DNA from: Aestuariivivens insulae
Lineage (GTDB): Bacteria; Bacteroidota; Bacteroidia; Flavobacteriales; Flavobacteriaceae
Length of the DNA stretch: 64,000 nucleotides
Assembly (NCBI RefSeq): GCF_022662195.1
Contig: NZ_JAKMCS010000005.1
Location: forward strand, 62,001-126,000
Direction: 5' to 3'
Below are positions 17,496 through 25,691 of this stretch, piece by piece; the stretch's first letter is position 1, and each line of letters begins with the position of its first letter. The notes under the pieces were generated by a model. It worked only from the letters and a program-made list of their open reading frames with translations. It did no database searches and was not told the origin of the DNA. The translations under genes and the position numbers were made by a program.

Positions 17496-19163
17496 TTAGG
17501 CAGCGTATTTTTTCTTTCTGTAGTAATTAAATGCTAAACCAAAAAGCGCTAATAAAGCTAGTGGTAATGCAGTATTCAAGAGTTGCCATTTGGTTTTTTC
17601 TTCTGCTATTTTTTGAGGATTTAAAAAAGCAACAGCTATTTCTTTGGTCCGAATGTTTATAAGTCCATCATCGTCCAGTAAGTAATTTACCGCATTCAAT
17701 AAAAATTCTTTGTTACCAATGGCTTGGTTACTCGAACGGTCAAAATCCAAAGGTAAGGGGCGGTTTCTGTCTATATCATTTTTAACTACATCGCCATCGG
17801 CAACTACAATTAGTTTAGTTGATGGACTTTGATTTTTTTCTGTTACCAGTTTAAATGGCTTGATGCGATTATTGTAAACCGAAGTAAACTCGCCTTCCAA
17901 AAGTACCGCAAGGACTTGGTTGCCTTTATTGAACAATGCAGGGTCTTGCTTTTCTGTAGCGTTTTCCAATCGTATTTCTTTGGGCGTACCTTCCAATCGG
18001 GTTAGTTTTGAGCTTTGCAACAAAATGGTTTTTTGTATGCTGTTTTTTAAAGTATCGATTTGATTGGCAAAATCAAATTTCACCAAGTTTAAATTACTTG
18101 TAATGGGATGATTGGGATTGGCAGATGCTAAAGGTGAATAAGGCCATTGTAAGCGCATAAACTGGGTATCGTTACCACTACCGGTGGCGAGCATAATTGG
18201 TGCAGAGTAAAGGTCGCTTAGCAGAACAGGGTTAATACGAACGCCGTATTTAAAAAGGAAATCGGTAAGGTTTAAATCTCGGGAAACGGCAAAATTGGTA
18301 CCAGCATCGTTTTGCAAACTGTCCTTTTCCATGGCTACGGCATCAATAAGCCATAAGCTCTTGCCGCCATTCATGGTATATTGATCCAGAACCAGTTTTT
18401 CTTCTTCAGAAAAAGCTTCGGTAGGTTTGGCGTTGATAATTAAATTGAAAGCCTCCAGATCTTTAAGCGTTTTTTGTGGATTGGCAGAAACACTATCTAG
18501 AGTAAAAGGCGCAATAAAGTAGTATTCGCTTAGTTTTTTTAAAAAGTCGGCAATATATTGGTCTTTTAACTGTCCGTTACCTTTTAAAACAGCAATTTTA
18601 CGACGCTTGGGTTGGGTAAGTTTACTAAAGCCATCAGCAAAGGCATACTCAAGATGCTGTACCGAATTACTAACCAGTTCTTGTTGCGTACTTCCAATTT
18701 TATTTTTAATAAGTGGAATGCTAACGGTTACACCATTATAACTTGCCAAAGCCCAAGGAAAAATAATGGCTTGCGATGCTTTGCCGTTTTCCTGAACATT
18801 CATTCGCATGGGGGTTAACCCACGTTGGGTTAAGGCTTGTATGTTTTGGTCTATATTATTTTCATTCTCAAGCGGATCGATGAACTTGTAAATAACCTTG
18901 TTGTTTTTAGCAGAAAACTCCTCCAGTAACTGGCGGGTTTCATTTTGCAGTCGGCGAAATTCAGAAGGAAAATCGTTACCTTCTAAAAAAACATCGATTT
19001 CAATAGGTGATGCTACTTCATCTATAATATTAACGGTGGCTTGGCTTAAGGTATAGCGTGAATCTTCGGTTAAATCGAAACGCTTGTATAGTTTACTGCT
19101 TAAAAAGTTAACAGTAACAATAGCTATTAATAATAGGCCGATATGTTTTAGGTTGCTGTTCAC
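17496..19163 (-). CDS. gldG: gliding motility-associated ABC transporter substrate-binding protein GldG
   Basis: 555 aa. One N-terminal helix (~8-24), a large extracytoplasmic domain of the GldG/ABC-2 auxiliary type (beginning YKRFDLTEDSRYTLS, with ALTQRGLTPMRMNVQENGK and a later DGDVVKNDIDRNRPLPLDFDR motif), and one C-terminal helix followed by a basic tail (YYRKKKYAA). The start is a GTG that overlaps the gldF stop by four bases (GTGA), so translation is coupled. GldA, GldF and GldG form an ABC transporter needed for gliding in some Flavobacteriia; the ATPase GldA is not in this window. Confidence 0.93.
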   Translation of the reverse strand: MNSNLKHIGLLLIAIVTVNFLSSKLYKRFDLTEDSRYTLSQATVNIIDEVASPIEIDVFLEGNDFPSEFRRLQNETRQLLEEFSAKNNKVIYKFIDPLENENNIDQNIQALTQRGLTPMRMNVQENGKASQAIIFPWALASYNGVTVSIPLIKNKIGSTQQELVSNSVQHLEYAFADGFSKLTQPKRRKIAVLKGNGQLKDQYIADFLKKLSEYYFIAPFTLDSVSANPQKTLKDLEAFNLIINAKPTEAFSEEEKLVLDQYTMNGGKSLWLIDAVAMEKDSLQNDAGTNFAVSRDLNLTDFLFKYGVRINPVLLSDLYSAPIMLATGSGNDTQFMRLQWPYSPLASANPNHPITSNLNLVKFDFANQIDTLKNSIQKTILLQSSKLTRLEGTPKEIRLENATEKQDPALFNKGNQVLAVLLEGEFTSVYNNRIKPFKLVTEKNQSPSTKLIVVADGDVVKNDIDRNRPLPLDFDRSSNQAIGNKEFLLNAVNYLLDDDGLINIRTKEIAVAFLNPQKIAEEKTKWQLLNTALPLALLALFGLAFNYYRKKKYAA

Positions 19164-19882
19164 TTTTTATTTGTTCTGCTTAGGTTTTGTTTGGTTAACA
19201 TAATAAAAAAAGTACTAACACTTAAAAAATAGATAATATCCCGAGTGTCCAATACACCACGGCTCATGCTCTTATAGTGGTAGCTCATGCCCAATTGTTC
19301 GATAAAAAGACTAGACGTGAAGTCTGCGATACCTTCAAAACCAATATAAAACAAAAAGCAAAGGAATACCGAAACAATAAACGCTACAATTTGATTGTCG
19401 GACAAGGTAGAGCCAAACACACCTATGGCGGTATAGGCAGCTACTAAAAACAGTAATCCGAAATAGGAACCCAAGGTACTACCAACATCTAAATTACCAA
19501 TAGGATTTCCCAATTCGTAAACCGAATACACATATAGTAATGTAGGTAAGAGTGCAATAATAATTAAGATAAAAGCACCAAAATACTTACCTAAAACAAT
19601 ATTGATGTGCGAAATGGGTTTCGTCAATAATAATTCTAAAGTGCCTTGCTTTTTTTCATCGGAAAAACTACGCATGGTTACCGCTGGAATAAGAAAGATC
19701 AATATCCAGGGCGCTAATAAAAAGAAAGAAGACAGGTCTGCAAAGCCATAATCTAATATATTGAACTCCCCTTTGAACAACCAAAGAAATAAGCCATTTA
19801 GCAATAAAAAAATGGCAATGACCAAATAACCTATGGGCGAAGCAAAAAATGAGTTTATTTCTTTTTTAAGTATGGCAAACAT
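19160..19882 (-). CDS. gldF: gliding motility-associated ABC transporter permease GldF
   Basis: 240 aa, six hydrophobic segments, ABC-2 permease type. It starts MFAILKKEINSFFASPIGYL, the typical family opening, and carries FSDEKKQGTLELLLTKPIS, the conserved coupling region of ABC-2 permeases. It is the membrane partner of GldG and overlaps it by four bases. The presence of gldFG supports assignment to gliding-type Flavobacteriia, although gldF/gldG are also found in non-gliding members. Confidence 0.93.
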   Translation of the reverse strand: MFAILKKEINSFFASPIGYLVIAIFLLLNGLFLWLFKGEFNILDYGFADLSSFFLLAPWILIFLIPAVTMRSFSDEKKQGTLELLLTKPISHINIVLGKYFGAFILIIIALLPTLLYVYSVYELGNPIGNLDVGSTLGSYFGLLFLVAAYTAIGVFGSTLSDNQIVAFIVSVFLCFLFYIGFEGIADFTSSLFIEQLGMSYHYKSMSRGVLDTRDIIYFLSVSTFFIMLTKQNLSRTNKK

Positions 19883-19889
19883 TACATTT

Positions 19890-20040
19890 GATTAACGATT
19901 AACGATTAACGATTAACGATTAATAATTAAACCCTTTGACTGCATACTTCAGCTCAGCTTAGTGTACCATCCAGGGTAAGTTTATAATTTTTGTTTCTCT
20001 ATTCTCTGTACTTTGTACTTTGTACTTTGTACTCGGAAAT
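19890..20040. repeat. two short tandem repeats in the gldF upstream region
   Basis: A 7-bp unit (ATTAACG) is repeated about five times at 19890-19923, immediately upstream of the gldF start. A second 7-bp unit (TACTTTG) is repeated about four times at ~20008-20034. Such simple repeats can vary in copy number by slippage; their position upstream of gldF could affect its expression. Confidence 0.7.
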
Positions 20041-20078
20041 CAACTCACGAATATAAAACTTTTTTACAGTTCATTGTA

Positions 20079-20375
20079 TTAATTAAGAGATTCCAGCTTA
20101 TCAACGCTCCAAGCCTCGGGTTTTATATTAAAAAGCGGCTTGGTTTTGGACCATACATTTTTAAATAATTCCGATTGACGGTATCGCTCTAATGCGGCTT
20201 CACTGTCCCAATAACTATAGGTGAAAAATATATTTGGGTTGTTTAGGTCTCGGTATAATTCTAAAAAATGACAACCTTCAAAAGTTCTAATTTTTAGCTT
20301 GCTGGTTTCAAACTGATTTAAAAAGGCATCAATACATTCTTGTTTAAAGCCCATTTTAACTATTCGTACAATCAT
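20079..20375 (-). CDS. antibiotic biosynthesis monooxygenase (ABM) fold protein
   Basis: 98 aa single ABM domain of the dimeric alpha/beta-barrel superfamily: MIVRIVKMGF first strand, FEGCHFLELYRDLNNPNIFFTYSYWDSEAALERYRQ core with conserved Trp and Tyr, and the FKNVWSKTKPLF helix. Members include quinol monooxygenases and haem-degrading enzymes; the substrate cannot be assigned. Its ATG overlaps the stop of the SAM hydrolase gene by four bases (ATGA), so the two are translationally coupled. Confidence 0.85.
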   Translation of the reverse strand: MIVRIVKMGFKQECIDAFLNQFETSKLKIRTFEGCHFLELYRDLNNPNIFFTYSYWDSEAALERYRQSELFKNVWSKTKPLFNIKPEAWSVDKLESLN

Positions 20376-21262
20376 ACATCTTCGTTTAATTCAGTTTTTA
20401 ACGGACGTTCAGGAATAACTTCAATACTTTTCTTGATAAAATTAACACTAACGGTATCCATTAATTTAAGCCCCATTAAGGTTGAAGCGCTACCCACGGT
20501 ATTGGAGTTGCTCTTGTAAACGGCAATCTCTAAAAAATTACCAGAATTGAAGACCACCAAGCCCCTGCCTTCATCGTGGCGCTTGTCTTCTGGAATATCA
20601 AAATTTACAATATCGCTGTACTTATTAAATATTTTTTTGAATTTGTAGTTACGAGCCGAAATTTCAAATTCACGACCTTTTTGCACACCTTCAAAAAAGG
20701 AGCGTTTAATATTGGTAATTACATTGCCGTAGTTGTCTATATAAATAACACTGCCTATAATTTGGGTTTTATCGTCATTTACATAAGGGACTACGTTCTT
20801 TATAGGTTTTATTTCTTGAATAGGTTTGCCAATAACCTCCAATGTACCGCCTCTGGCAATATGGCAAGCCACTTTAACAAACACATCAAGCACCGGGAAA
20901 CTGGTTTGTATTTTATCGTGTATATTTATTTCAACAATCTTTTCGGGGGCAATTTCAGAACAGATCATGCTCATAATACCATTGTTGGCACAGATAAAAA
21001 AATGATCGTCCAACATCAAGGCAATATGCTTGTTTTCTGGGTTTATTTCAGAATCAATACCAATAATATGTATGGTGCCCTTAGGGAAGCTGCCATAAGC
21101 ATTCTGGATAATATAAGCCGCCTCAGGAATATTAAATGGCGATACCGAATGCGAGATATCAACAATTCTAACATTGGGGAGTTCACTGTAAATGGCGCCC
21201 TTTGTCGCGCCAGCAAAGTGATCTTTTTCACCAAAATCAGTGGTTAATGTTATTATCGCCAT
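20372..21262 (-). CDS. S-adenosylmethionine hydrolase (DUF62 / SAM hydroxide adenosyltransferase family)
   Basis: 296 aa. The family opening ITLTTDFGEKDHFAGATKG gives the conserved Asp of the SAM site; VDISHSVSPFNIPEAAY, HIIGIDSEINPENK, the ANNGIMSMI loop and C-terminal YIDNYGNVITNI follow the duf-62/SAM-chlorinase-like pattern. Members hydrolyse SAM to adenosine and methionine; halogenating relatives carry an extra loop and use halide, with no sign of that here. I chose the ATG at 21262 over an upstream TTG because family members begin MAIITLTTDFG. Coupled to the downstream ABM gene. Confidence 0.9.
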   Translation of the reverse strand: MAIITLTTDFGEKDHFAGATKGAIYSELPNVRIVDISHSVSPFNIPEAAYIIQNAYGSFPKGTIHIIGIDSEINPENKHIALMLDDHFFICANNGIMSMICSEIAPEKIVEINIHDKIQTSFPVLDVFVKVACHIARGGTLEVIGKPIQEIKPIKNVVPYVNDDKTQIIGSVIYIDNYGNVITNIKRSFFEGVQKGREFEISARNYKFKKIFNKYSDIVNFDIPEDKRHDEGRGLVVFNSGNFLEIAVYKSNSNTVGSASTLMGLKLMDTVSVNFIKKSIEVIPERPLKTELNEDV

Positions 21263-21418
21263 GGGCAAAATTGTTGATATTTTTTTAGCATTAGGTCACT
21301 CAAATTTATGTATTTTTGAGTTTTATTACCCCTGTATGCAAAACTAATAAATCATTTTGTCTGAGTAAGTATGTTTTTTATTGATGTCAGATGAAGTTAT
21401 AAACAAAATTTACGCCTT

Positions 21419-22375
21419 TTGAACGAAATTGTTATTGAACTTGAAGAGATTACTCCAAAAGAGTTTTTTGGAGCCCATAATGCCAATATCGAACTGTTAA
21501 AAAAGTACTTTCCAAAACTTAAAATTGTAGCGCGCGGAAACAAAGTTAAAGCCTTTGGTGATGAAGAATTGCTAGAGGAGTTCGATCGTCGCATTACCAT
21601 GTTGTTGAAGCATTTTGCAAAGTATAATAAACTGGATGAAAATGTTATTGAGCGCGTGCTTACCAGTCAAAGTAGTGACGATTACAATACCTCACAGCAG
21701 AGTGGGGAAGTTATTGTACATGGCGTGGGGGGCAGGATGATAAAAGCGCAAACGGCCAACCAACGAAAATTGGTGGAGAGCATGCGTAAAAACGATATGG
21801 TATTTGCCATAGGGCCAGCCGGAACAGGTAAAACGTATACAGGTGTAGCCTTAGCCGTTCAGGCGTTAAAAAATAAAGCGGTAAAACGTATTATCTTAAC
21901 CAGGCCTGCTGTGGAAGCCGGTGAAAACCTAGGGTTTCTTCCAGGGGACCTAAAGGAAAAACTAGATCCCTATATGCAACCACTTTACGATGCCTTGCGC
22001 GATATGATTGCTCCCGAAAAGCTGGCACATTATATAGAAAATGGCACCATACAAATCGCGCCATTGGCCTTTATGCGCGGGCGTACACTGGACAATGCCT
22101 TTGTGATTTTAGATGAAGGCCAAAACACTACCCATGCACAAATGAAAATGTTTTTAACGCGTATGGGGAAAAATGCCAAGTTCCTGTTAACGGGCGATCC
22201 TGGGCAAATTGATTTGCCACGACGAACCATTTCAGGATTAAAGGAAGCATTATTGATCTTAAAGAATGTGGAAGGCGTTGGGATGATATTTTTAGACGAT
22301 AAGGATGTAATTCGCCATAAACTGGTTAAAAAAGTTATTGAGGCCTATAATAGTATAGAAAATAGGGAATCATAA
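21419..22375 (+). CDS. phoH: PhoH family ATPase
   Basis: 318 aa. N-terminal KH-like part (NEIVIELEEITPKEFFGAHNANIELLKKYFPKLKIVARG) followed by a PhoH P-loop domain: Walker A GPAGTGKTYTG, Walker B FVILDEGQNTT, and the DPGQIDLP motif. The protein is a predicted RNA-associated ATPase. The start is a TTG at 21419: an in-frame TGA lies at 21392-21394 with no ATG between, and the protein beginning here matches the usual PhoH N-terminus, so the rare start codon is likely real. Divergent from the SAM hydrolase gene, 156 bp apart. Confidence 0.93.
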   Translation: MNEIVIELEEITPKEFFGAHNANIELLKKYFPKLKIVARGNKVKAFGDEELLEEFDRRITMLLKHFAKYNKLDENVIERVLTSQSSDDYNTSQQSGEVIVHGVGGRMIKAQTANQRKLVESMRKNDMVFAIGPAGTGKTYTGVALAVQALKNKAVKRIILTRPAVEAGENLGFLPGDLKEKLDPYMQPLYDALRDMIAPEKLAHYIENGTIQIAPLAFMRGRTLDNAFVILDEGQNTTHAQMKMFLTRMGKNAKFLLTGDPGQIDLPRRTISGLKEALLILKNVEGVGMIFLDDKDVIRHKLVKKVIEAYNSIENRES

Positions 22376-22568
22376 ATTTTTGGAGCTACTTCCAGCTTTC
22401 CGCTGTATCTTTTTTTAGTGACGGCGATCACTTCGATAACCTCAGTGCTCGCTTAGGTCACCAAAAAAAGGATGCCGCTTCAATCTGGGCTAAAAGGGCA
22501 GATATAATAAGTGTACTGCTATTAAAGAGATATAAGCAAATCAAGGTATATAAAAGAACAAACTATAA
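22376..22568. repeat. flavobacterial intergenic repeat between phoH and purC
   Basis: The first ~130 bp (TGGAGCTACTTCC... then TGGGCTAAAAG) has an inverted pair, AGTGACGGCGATCAC with GGTCACC, flanked by TCTTTTTTT and AAAAAAAGGATGCCGCTTC. This arrangement resembles a repeated intergenic element I have seen in related genomes. No ORF or RNA gene is evident. Confidence 0.5.
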
Positions 22569-23516
22569 ATGGGTAATACAATAATAGATACCAATTTTAA
22601 TTTTCCGGGACAACAAAGTGTTTACAAAGGGAAAGTACGTGAAGTATATAATATTAACGACGAGCAATTGGTGATGATTGCTACAGATAGACTGTCGGCA
22701 TTCGATGTGGTCATGCCAAAGGGTATACCTTACAAAGGCCAAATCCTTAACCAGATAGCTACTAAAATGATGGCGGCCACCGAAGACTTGGTCCCTAATT
22801 GGTTAACCGCAACACCCGATCCTAATGTAGCGGTAGGGCAGTTGTGCGAACCGTTTAAGGTAGAAATGGTGATACGTGGGTATATGTCCGGCCATGCAGC
22901 CCGTGAGTATAAAGCGGGCAAAAGGTTGTTATGTGGTGTGCCAATGCCAGAGGGTATGAAGGAAAACGATGCCTTTCCAGAGCCAATTATAACACCAGCG
23001 ACCAAAGCCGAAATGGGAGATCATGACGAGGATATTTCGAGAGAGGATATTTTAAAAAGAGGTATTGTAAGCGAGGCCGATTATTTAGTGTTGGAGGATT
23101 ATACCAGAAAACTGTTTAAACGCGGTAGCGAAATAGCCGCATCAAGAGGGTTGATTTTGGTAGATACCAAATACGAATTTGGAAAGACCAAAGATGGCAA
23201 GATCGTGTTGATAGACGAAATACACACACCAGACTCTTCACGCTATTTTTATGCCGATGGCTATGAGGAACGTCAAGCCAAAAACGAGCCACAAAAACAA
23301 TTAAGCAAAGAATTTGTACGCCAATGGTTAATTAGCAACGGATTTCAAGGTTTGGAAGGGCAAACAGTGCCTTTTATGAGCGATGACTATATAGCATCTG
23401 TTAGCGAACGCTATATCGAACTTTACGAAAATATTACAGGTGAGACCTTTGTTAAGGCCAATGTGTCCAACATTCAGGAGCGTATAGAAGCCAATGTGTT
23501 GGCTTATTTGAAATAA
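22569..23516 (+). CDS. purC: phosphoribosylaminoimidazole-succinocarboxamide synthase
   Basis: 315 aa. SAICAR synthetase, the purine pathway step joining aspartate to CAIR with ATP. Recognised from [12 protein letters not shown], the [21 protein letters not shown] loop, [15 protein letters not shown], and [15 protein letters not shown] near the C-terminal third. The length is that of the longer Bacteroidetes/eukaryote-like form rather than the ~240 aa enterobacterial form. It is on the same strand as phoH, but the repeat between them suggests separate transcription. Confidence 0.97.
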   Translation: MGNTIIDTNFNFPGQQSVYKGKVREVYNINDEQLVMIATDRLSAFDVVMPKGIPYKGQILNQIATKMMAATEDLVPNWLTATPDPNVAVGQLCEPFKVEMVIRGYMSGHAAREYKAGKRLLCGVPMPEGMKENDAFPEPIITPATKAEMGDHDEDISREDILKRGIVSEADYLVLEDYTRKLFKRGSEIAASRGLILVDTKYEFGKTKDGKIVLIDEIHTPDSSRYFYADGYEERQAKNEPQKQLSKEFVRQWLISNGFQGLEGQTVPFMSDDYIASVSERYIELYENITGETFVKANVSNIQERIEANVLAYLK

Positions 23517-23522
23517 GAATTT

Positions 23523-23624
23523 GTCACTTCGAGTGTACCGACGTTTACTGTCGGTATGTATCGAGAAGCTTCCATTACTAAAGGTTATCTATACGTCCCG
23601 TCTTTGGTGGACACTCGAAGTGAC
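23523..23624. repeat. intergenic hairpin repeat after purC
   Basis: Perfect 14-bp arms GTCACTTCGAGTGT (23523-23536) and ACACTCGAAGTGAC (23611-23624), with a smaller ACCGAC/GTCGGT hairpin just inside the left arm. It lies between the convergent purC and DUF4440-like genes and may double as a terminator. The outer arm shares the GTCAyTTCGA core with the element at 15631-15734. Confidence 0.75.
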
Positions 23625-23641
23625 ATTCTTGCTACATGACA

Positions 23642-24151
23642 CTATTCTGCATGGGCACTAGGTGCCAAATTAGAATTGAAAATATCCCTAAATAAATGCC
23701 ATTTACCATCTACTTTTTTCCAAAGGACAATATATTTACATTCGTCTACCTTATCTTCTCCAGCATATAGTTCTACTAGACCTTCTTCTGTAATAAGATC
23801 TTCTGTGCCCCAAACATCAATGGTCGTTAGGTCAACAGAAATCCCCGAATTTATAAATCCAGCAACAGCAGATTGAATATTGTCCCTTCCCACTACAGCA
23901 GGAGCACCATGCATCATAACTTTACCATCAGGAGTGTATAAATTGGCAACTCCTATGGAGTCCTTAGCGTTAAAACGCTCTGCAAACATGTTGTTGGCGG
24001 CTACAATTTCGGCTTTGGCAGCAGCAAGATCGAATGTAGGTTCAGGAGTAGTTTCCTTAGCGTCTTCGGTTTGGTTTTTACAACTAGCGATTAAAGAAAT
24101 GCATAAAATCAATAGGGCCGCAAATGTAAAAAGACTAATTGGTTTTTTCAT
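23642..24151 (-). CDS. SnoaL-like / DUF4440 lipoprotein
   Basis: 169 aa. Lipoprotein signal with lipobox IASC (Cys24) followed by a spacer rich in Glu and Thr. The body is an NTF2-like (SnoaL/DUF4440) cone fold: AKAEIVAANNMFAERFNAKD first helix, LYTPDGKVMMHGAPAVVGRD strand-loop, and IVLWKKVDGKWHLFRDIFN at the end, all typical. These proteins are either small enzymes or ligand-binding domains; no function can be assigned. The upstream region contains a ~30-bp sequence that recurs at 24788. Confidence 0.85.
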   Translation of the reverse strand: MKKPISLFTFAALLILCISLIASCKNQTEDAKETTPEPTFDLAAAKAEIVAANNMFAERFNAKDSIGVANLYTPDGKVMMHGAPAVVGRDNIQSAVAGFINSGISVDLTTIDVWGTEDLITEEGLVELYAGEDKVDECKYIVLWKKVDGKWHLFRDIFNSNLAPSAHAE

Positions 24152-24170
24152 TGTTTAGTGTTTTAGTGAT

Positions 24171-24201
24171 GCCTACTCTGGTCGGTTTTCGGCTTCTCCG
24201 T
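24171..24201 (-). promoter_or_regulatory. leader repeat, copy 1 (upstream of DUF4440 gene)
   Basis: TGCCTACTCTGGTCGGTTTT followed by CGGCTTCTCCG, 20 bp upstream of the gene. A near-identical copy lies at 24787-24818, and the bases between the motif and the respective ATG are also alike. Conservation next to a start codon suggests an operator or leader element. Confidence 0.4.
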
Positions 24202-24246
24202 TTATCGTTTCATAGTAACAGTTTCCAAGTTTAGTACAGGTAATGA

Positions 24247-24570
24247 TTAAACTAGTACTTCACTAATTTGTATAACAGGTTCTATGTTGGTGTAATTGGG
24301 AATGTCTGCCATTATTTTATCGGCATGGGCTCCAAACGAATTCTGGAAGCTATCAATAGATTCAAAATAAATATTTCCCATAGCTATATAAGGGGCGGTG
24401 GTATCTGGAGCACCACCAGAGACACCTTGTTCAATAGTAGCGCCAATTAGGGCATCGCCCAAAAGGCCTCCAACCATAGGAACATGTTTGTTACAATAGT
24501 AATCCATGTTAAATGTTTTGCCTGTTTCATTGGGGTATAAGACACTTACTTTAATAGTTCCTTTTTTCAT
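24247..24570 (-). CDS. EthD family protein
   Basis: 107 aa single-domain protein of the dimeric alpha/beta barrel (EthD) family: IKVSVLYPNETGKTFNMDYYCNKHVPMVGGLLGD with the conserved Tyr-x-x-x-His-x-P motif, then YIAMGNIYFESIDSFQNSFGAHADKIMADIPNYTNIEPV. EthD proteins occur as accessory proteins or small enzymes in oxidative degradation and aromatic biosynthesis; the role here is unknown. It is on the same strand as the DUF4440 gene and 95 bp upstream of it. Confidence 0.85.
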   Translation of the reverse strand: MKKGTIKVSVLYPNETGKTFNMDYYCNKHVPMVGGLLGDALIGATIEQGVSGGAPDTTAPYIAMGNIYFESIDSFQNSFGAHADKIMADIPNYTNIEPVIQISEVLV

Positions 24571-25079
24571 TCGTTTAAATTTTAGTAATTACATAATAAT
24601 TAATTTAATTGTAAAGCCTGCCTGCTTACTGTAGGTAGGCAGGTTTAGAACGAATGCAACCACTCGTTACACTCGTTCTCACATTAAACCTGCCTGCTGG
24701 TAGGCAGGAATTTTAAATATGATCTTTTGTAAAGCTATTTTTAAAATTTATTAATGTTCGTTTCATGTTTAAGTGTTTTAATTAAATGCCTACTCTAGTT
24801 GGTTTTCGGCTGCGCCACTTTTTTAACATAATATGGGTTAAGAAGTATAGTATAAAAGAAGTGGGAACTCGTGAAGTGTTTACCGAGCTAAACATTAACT
24901 TGGTATTTTGTTATTGAAAGATACTAAATTTAATCGATAATCTGGTCGTTCTAAGTAGATTTCAAGATGTGCAAGAATAGTTGCTATTGAATTTATTTGC
25001 AAAAATTTCATTTTTGGCAAATTAAGTTATATTAGCACAATTTTAATTCGTAACATACACACTGTTTTTGTAAAATCAC
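24571..25079. repeat. 509-bp gap with palindromes and a duplicated leader
   Basis: Two related palindromes (CCTGCCT... AGGCAGG at 24617-24643 and 24689-24708) flank ~45 bp. A second copy of the leader repeat lies at 24787-24818, on the minus strand just upstream of an ATG at 24766 that opens only a 17-codon frame (MKRTLINFKNSFTKDHI, ending at 24713). This looks like the remains of a duplicated or deleted gene. The right ~250 bp should hold the promoter of the ECF sigma gene; I see no clear TAnnTTTG element there. Confidence 0.55.
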
Positions 25080-25634
25080 ATGCAATCTAGGGATTTAATC
25101 TTATTAGAAAGACTGAAAAAAGGAGAGGCTTCAGCATTTAAGCAGTTGTTCGATCTTTATTATATGCCTTTAAGTGTGTATGCGTTAAAGTATTGCGGTT
25201 CTTTTCAATTGGCCGAAGATATTGTCCAGGAATTATTTGTGAAGTTATGGGAAGAAAAACTTTTTATGAAGTTTGAGGGAACTATTGGGCCTTATCTTTT
25301 TAAGGCGGTAAAGAACAATACATTTCAAGCTATAAAAAAGCAGTCTAAATATCAATTTGAAGATATAGATCACCAAGTAAACCTCCTTTTTGAAGATCAA
25401 GAAATCGATAAGGACGGTTTGGAAGAAGAGAAGAGAAAGTTATACAAGGCTATTGACGACCTTCCAGATAAATGTAAAGAAGTTTTTAAGGCCATTGTTT
25501 TGCAAAACATGAAATATAAAGAGGCTGCAAAACACTTAGGGGTATCTTTAAATACAGTAAAAACCCACTATTCCAGAGCTTTAAAACAACTTCGTAATTC
25601 CCTAGATATTATAGTGTTAATGCTTTTGATGTAA
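25080..25634 (+). CDS. ECF RNA polymerase sigma factor (FecI-like, Bacteroidetes type)
   Basis: 184 aa. Sigma region 2 is seen in FKQLFDLYYMPLSVYALKYCG... AEDIVQELFVKLWEE and region 4 in LPDKCKEVFKAIVLQNMKYKEAAKHLGVS... VKTHYSRALKQLR. It is the first gene of the PUL, followed 57 bp later by its FecR anti-sigma partner and then by an STN-bearing SusC. This is the established layout of sigma/anti-sigma control of TonB-dependent receptors. It probably activates susC/susD and perhaps its own gene. Confidence 0.93.
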   Translation: MQSRDLILLERLKKGEASAFKQLFDLYYMPLSVYALKYCGSFQLAEDIVQELFVKLWEEKLFMKFEGTIGPYLFKAVKNNTFQAIKKQSKYQFEDIDHQVNLLFEDQEIDKDGLEEEKRKLYKAIDDLPDKCKEVFKAIVLQNMKYKEAAKHLGVSLNTVKTHYSRALKQLRNSLDIIVLMLLM

Positions 25635-25691
25635 AATAATTATATTTTTTTTCACCCATTTTTGGTCTTATGCTATATATAGTATATAAGC

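Noticed and set aside
19890-20034. possible CRISPR array
   Set aside because: Units are only 7 bp with no spacers.
20576-21247. 223-codon frame antisense to the SAM hydrolase
   Set aside because: Aromatic- and Asn-rich shadow of a conserved gene.
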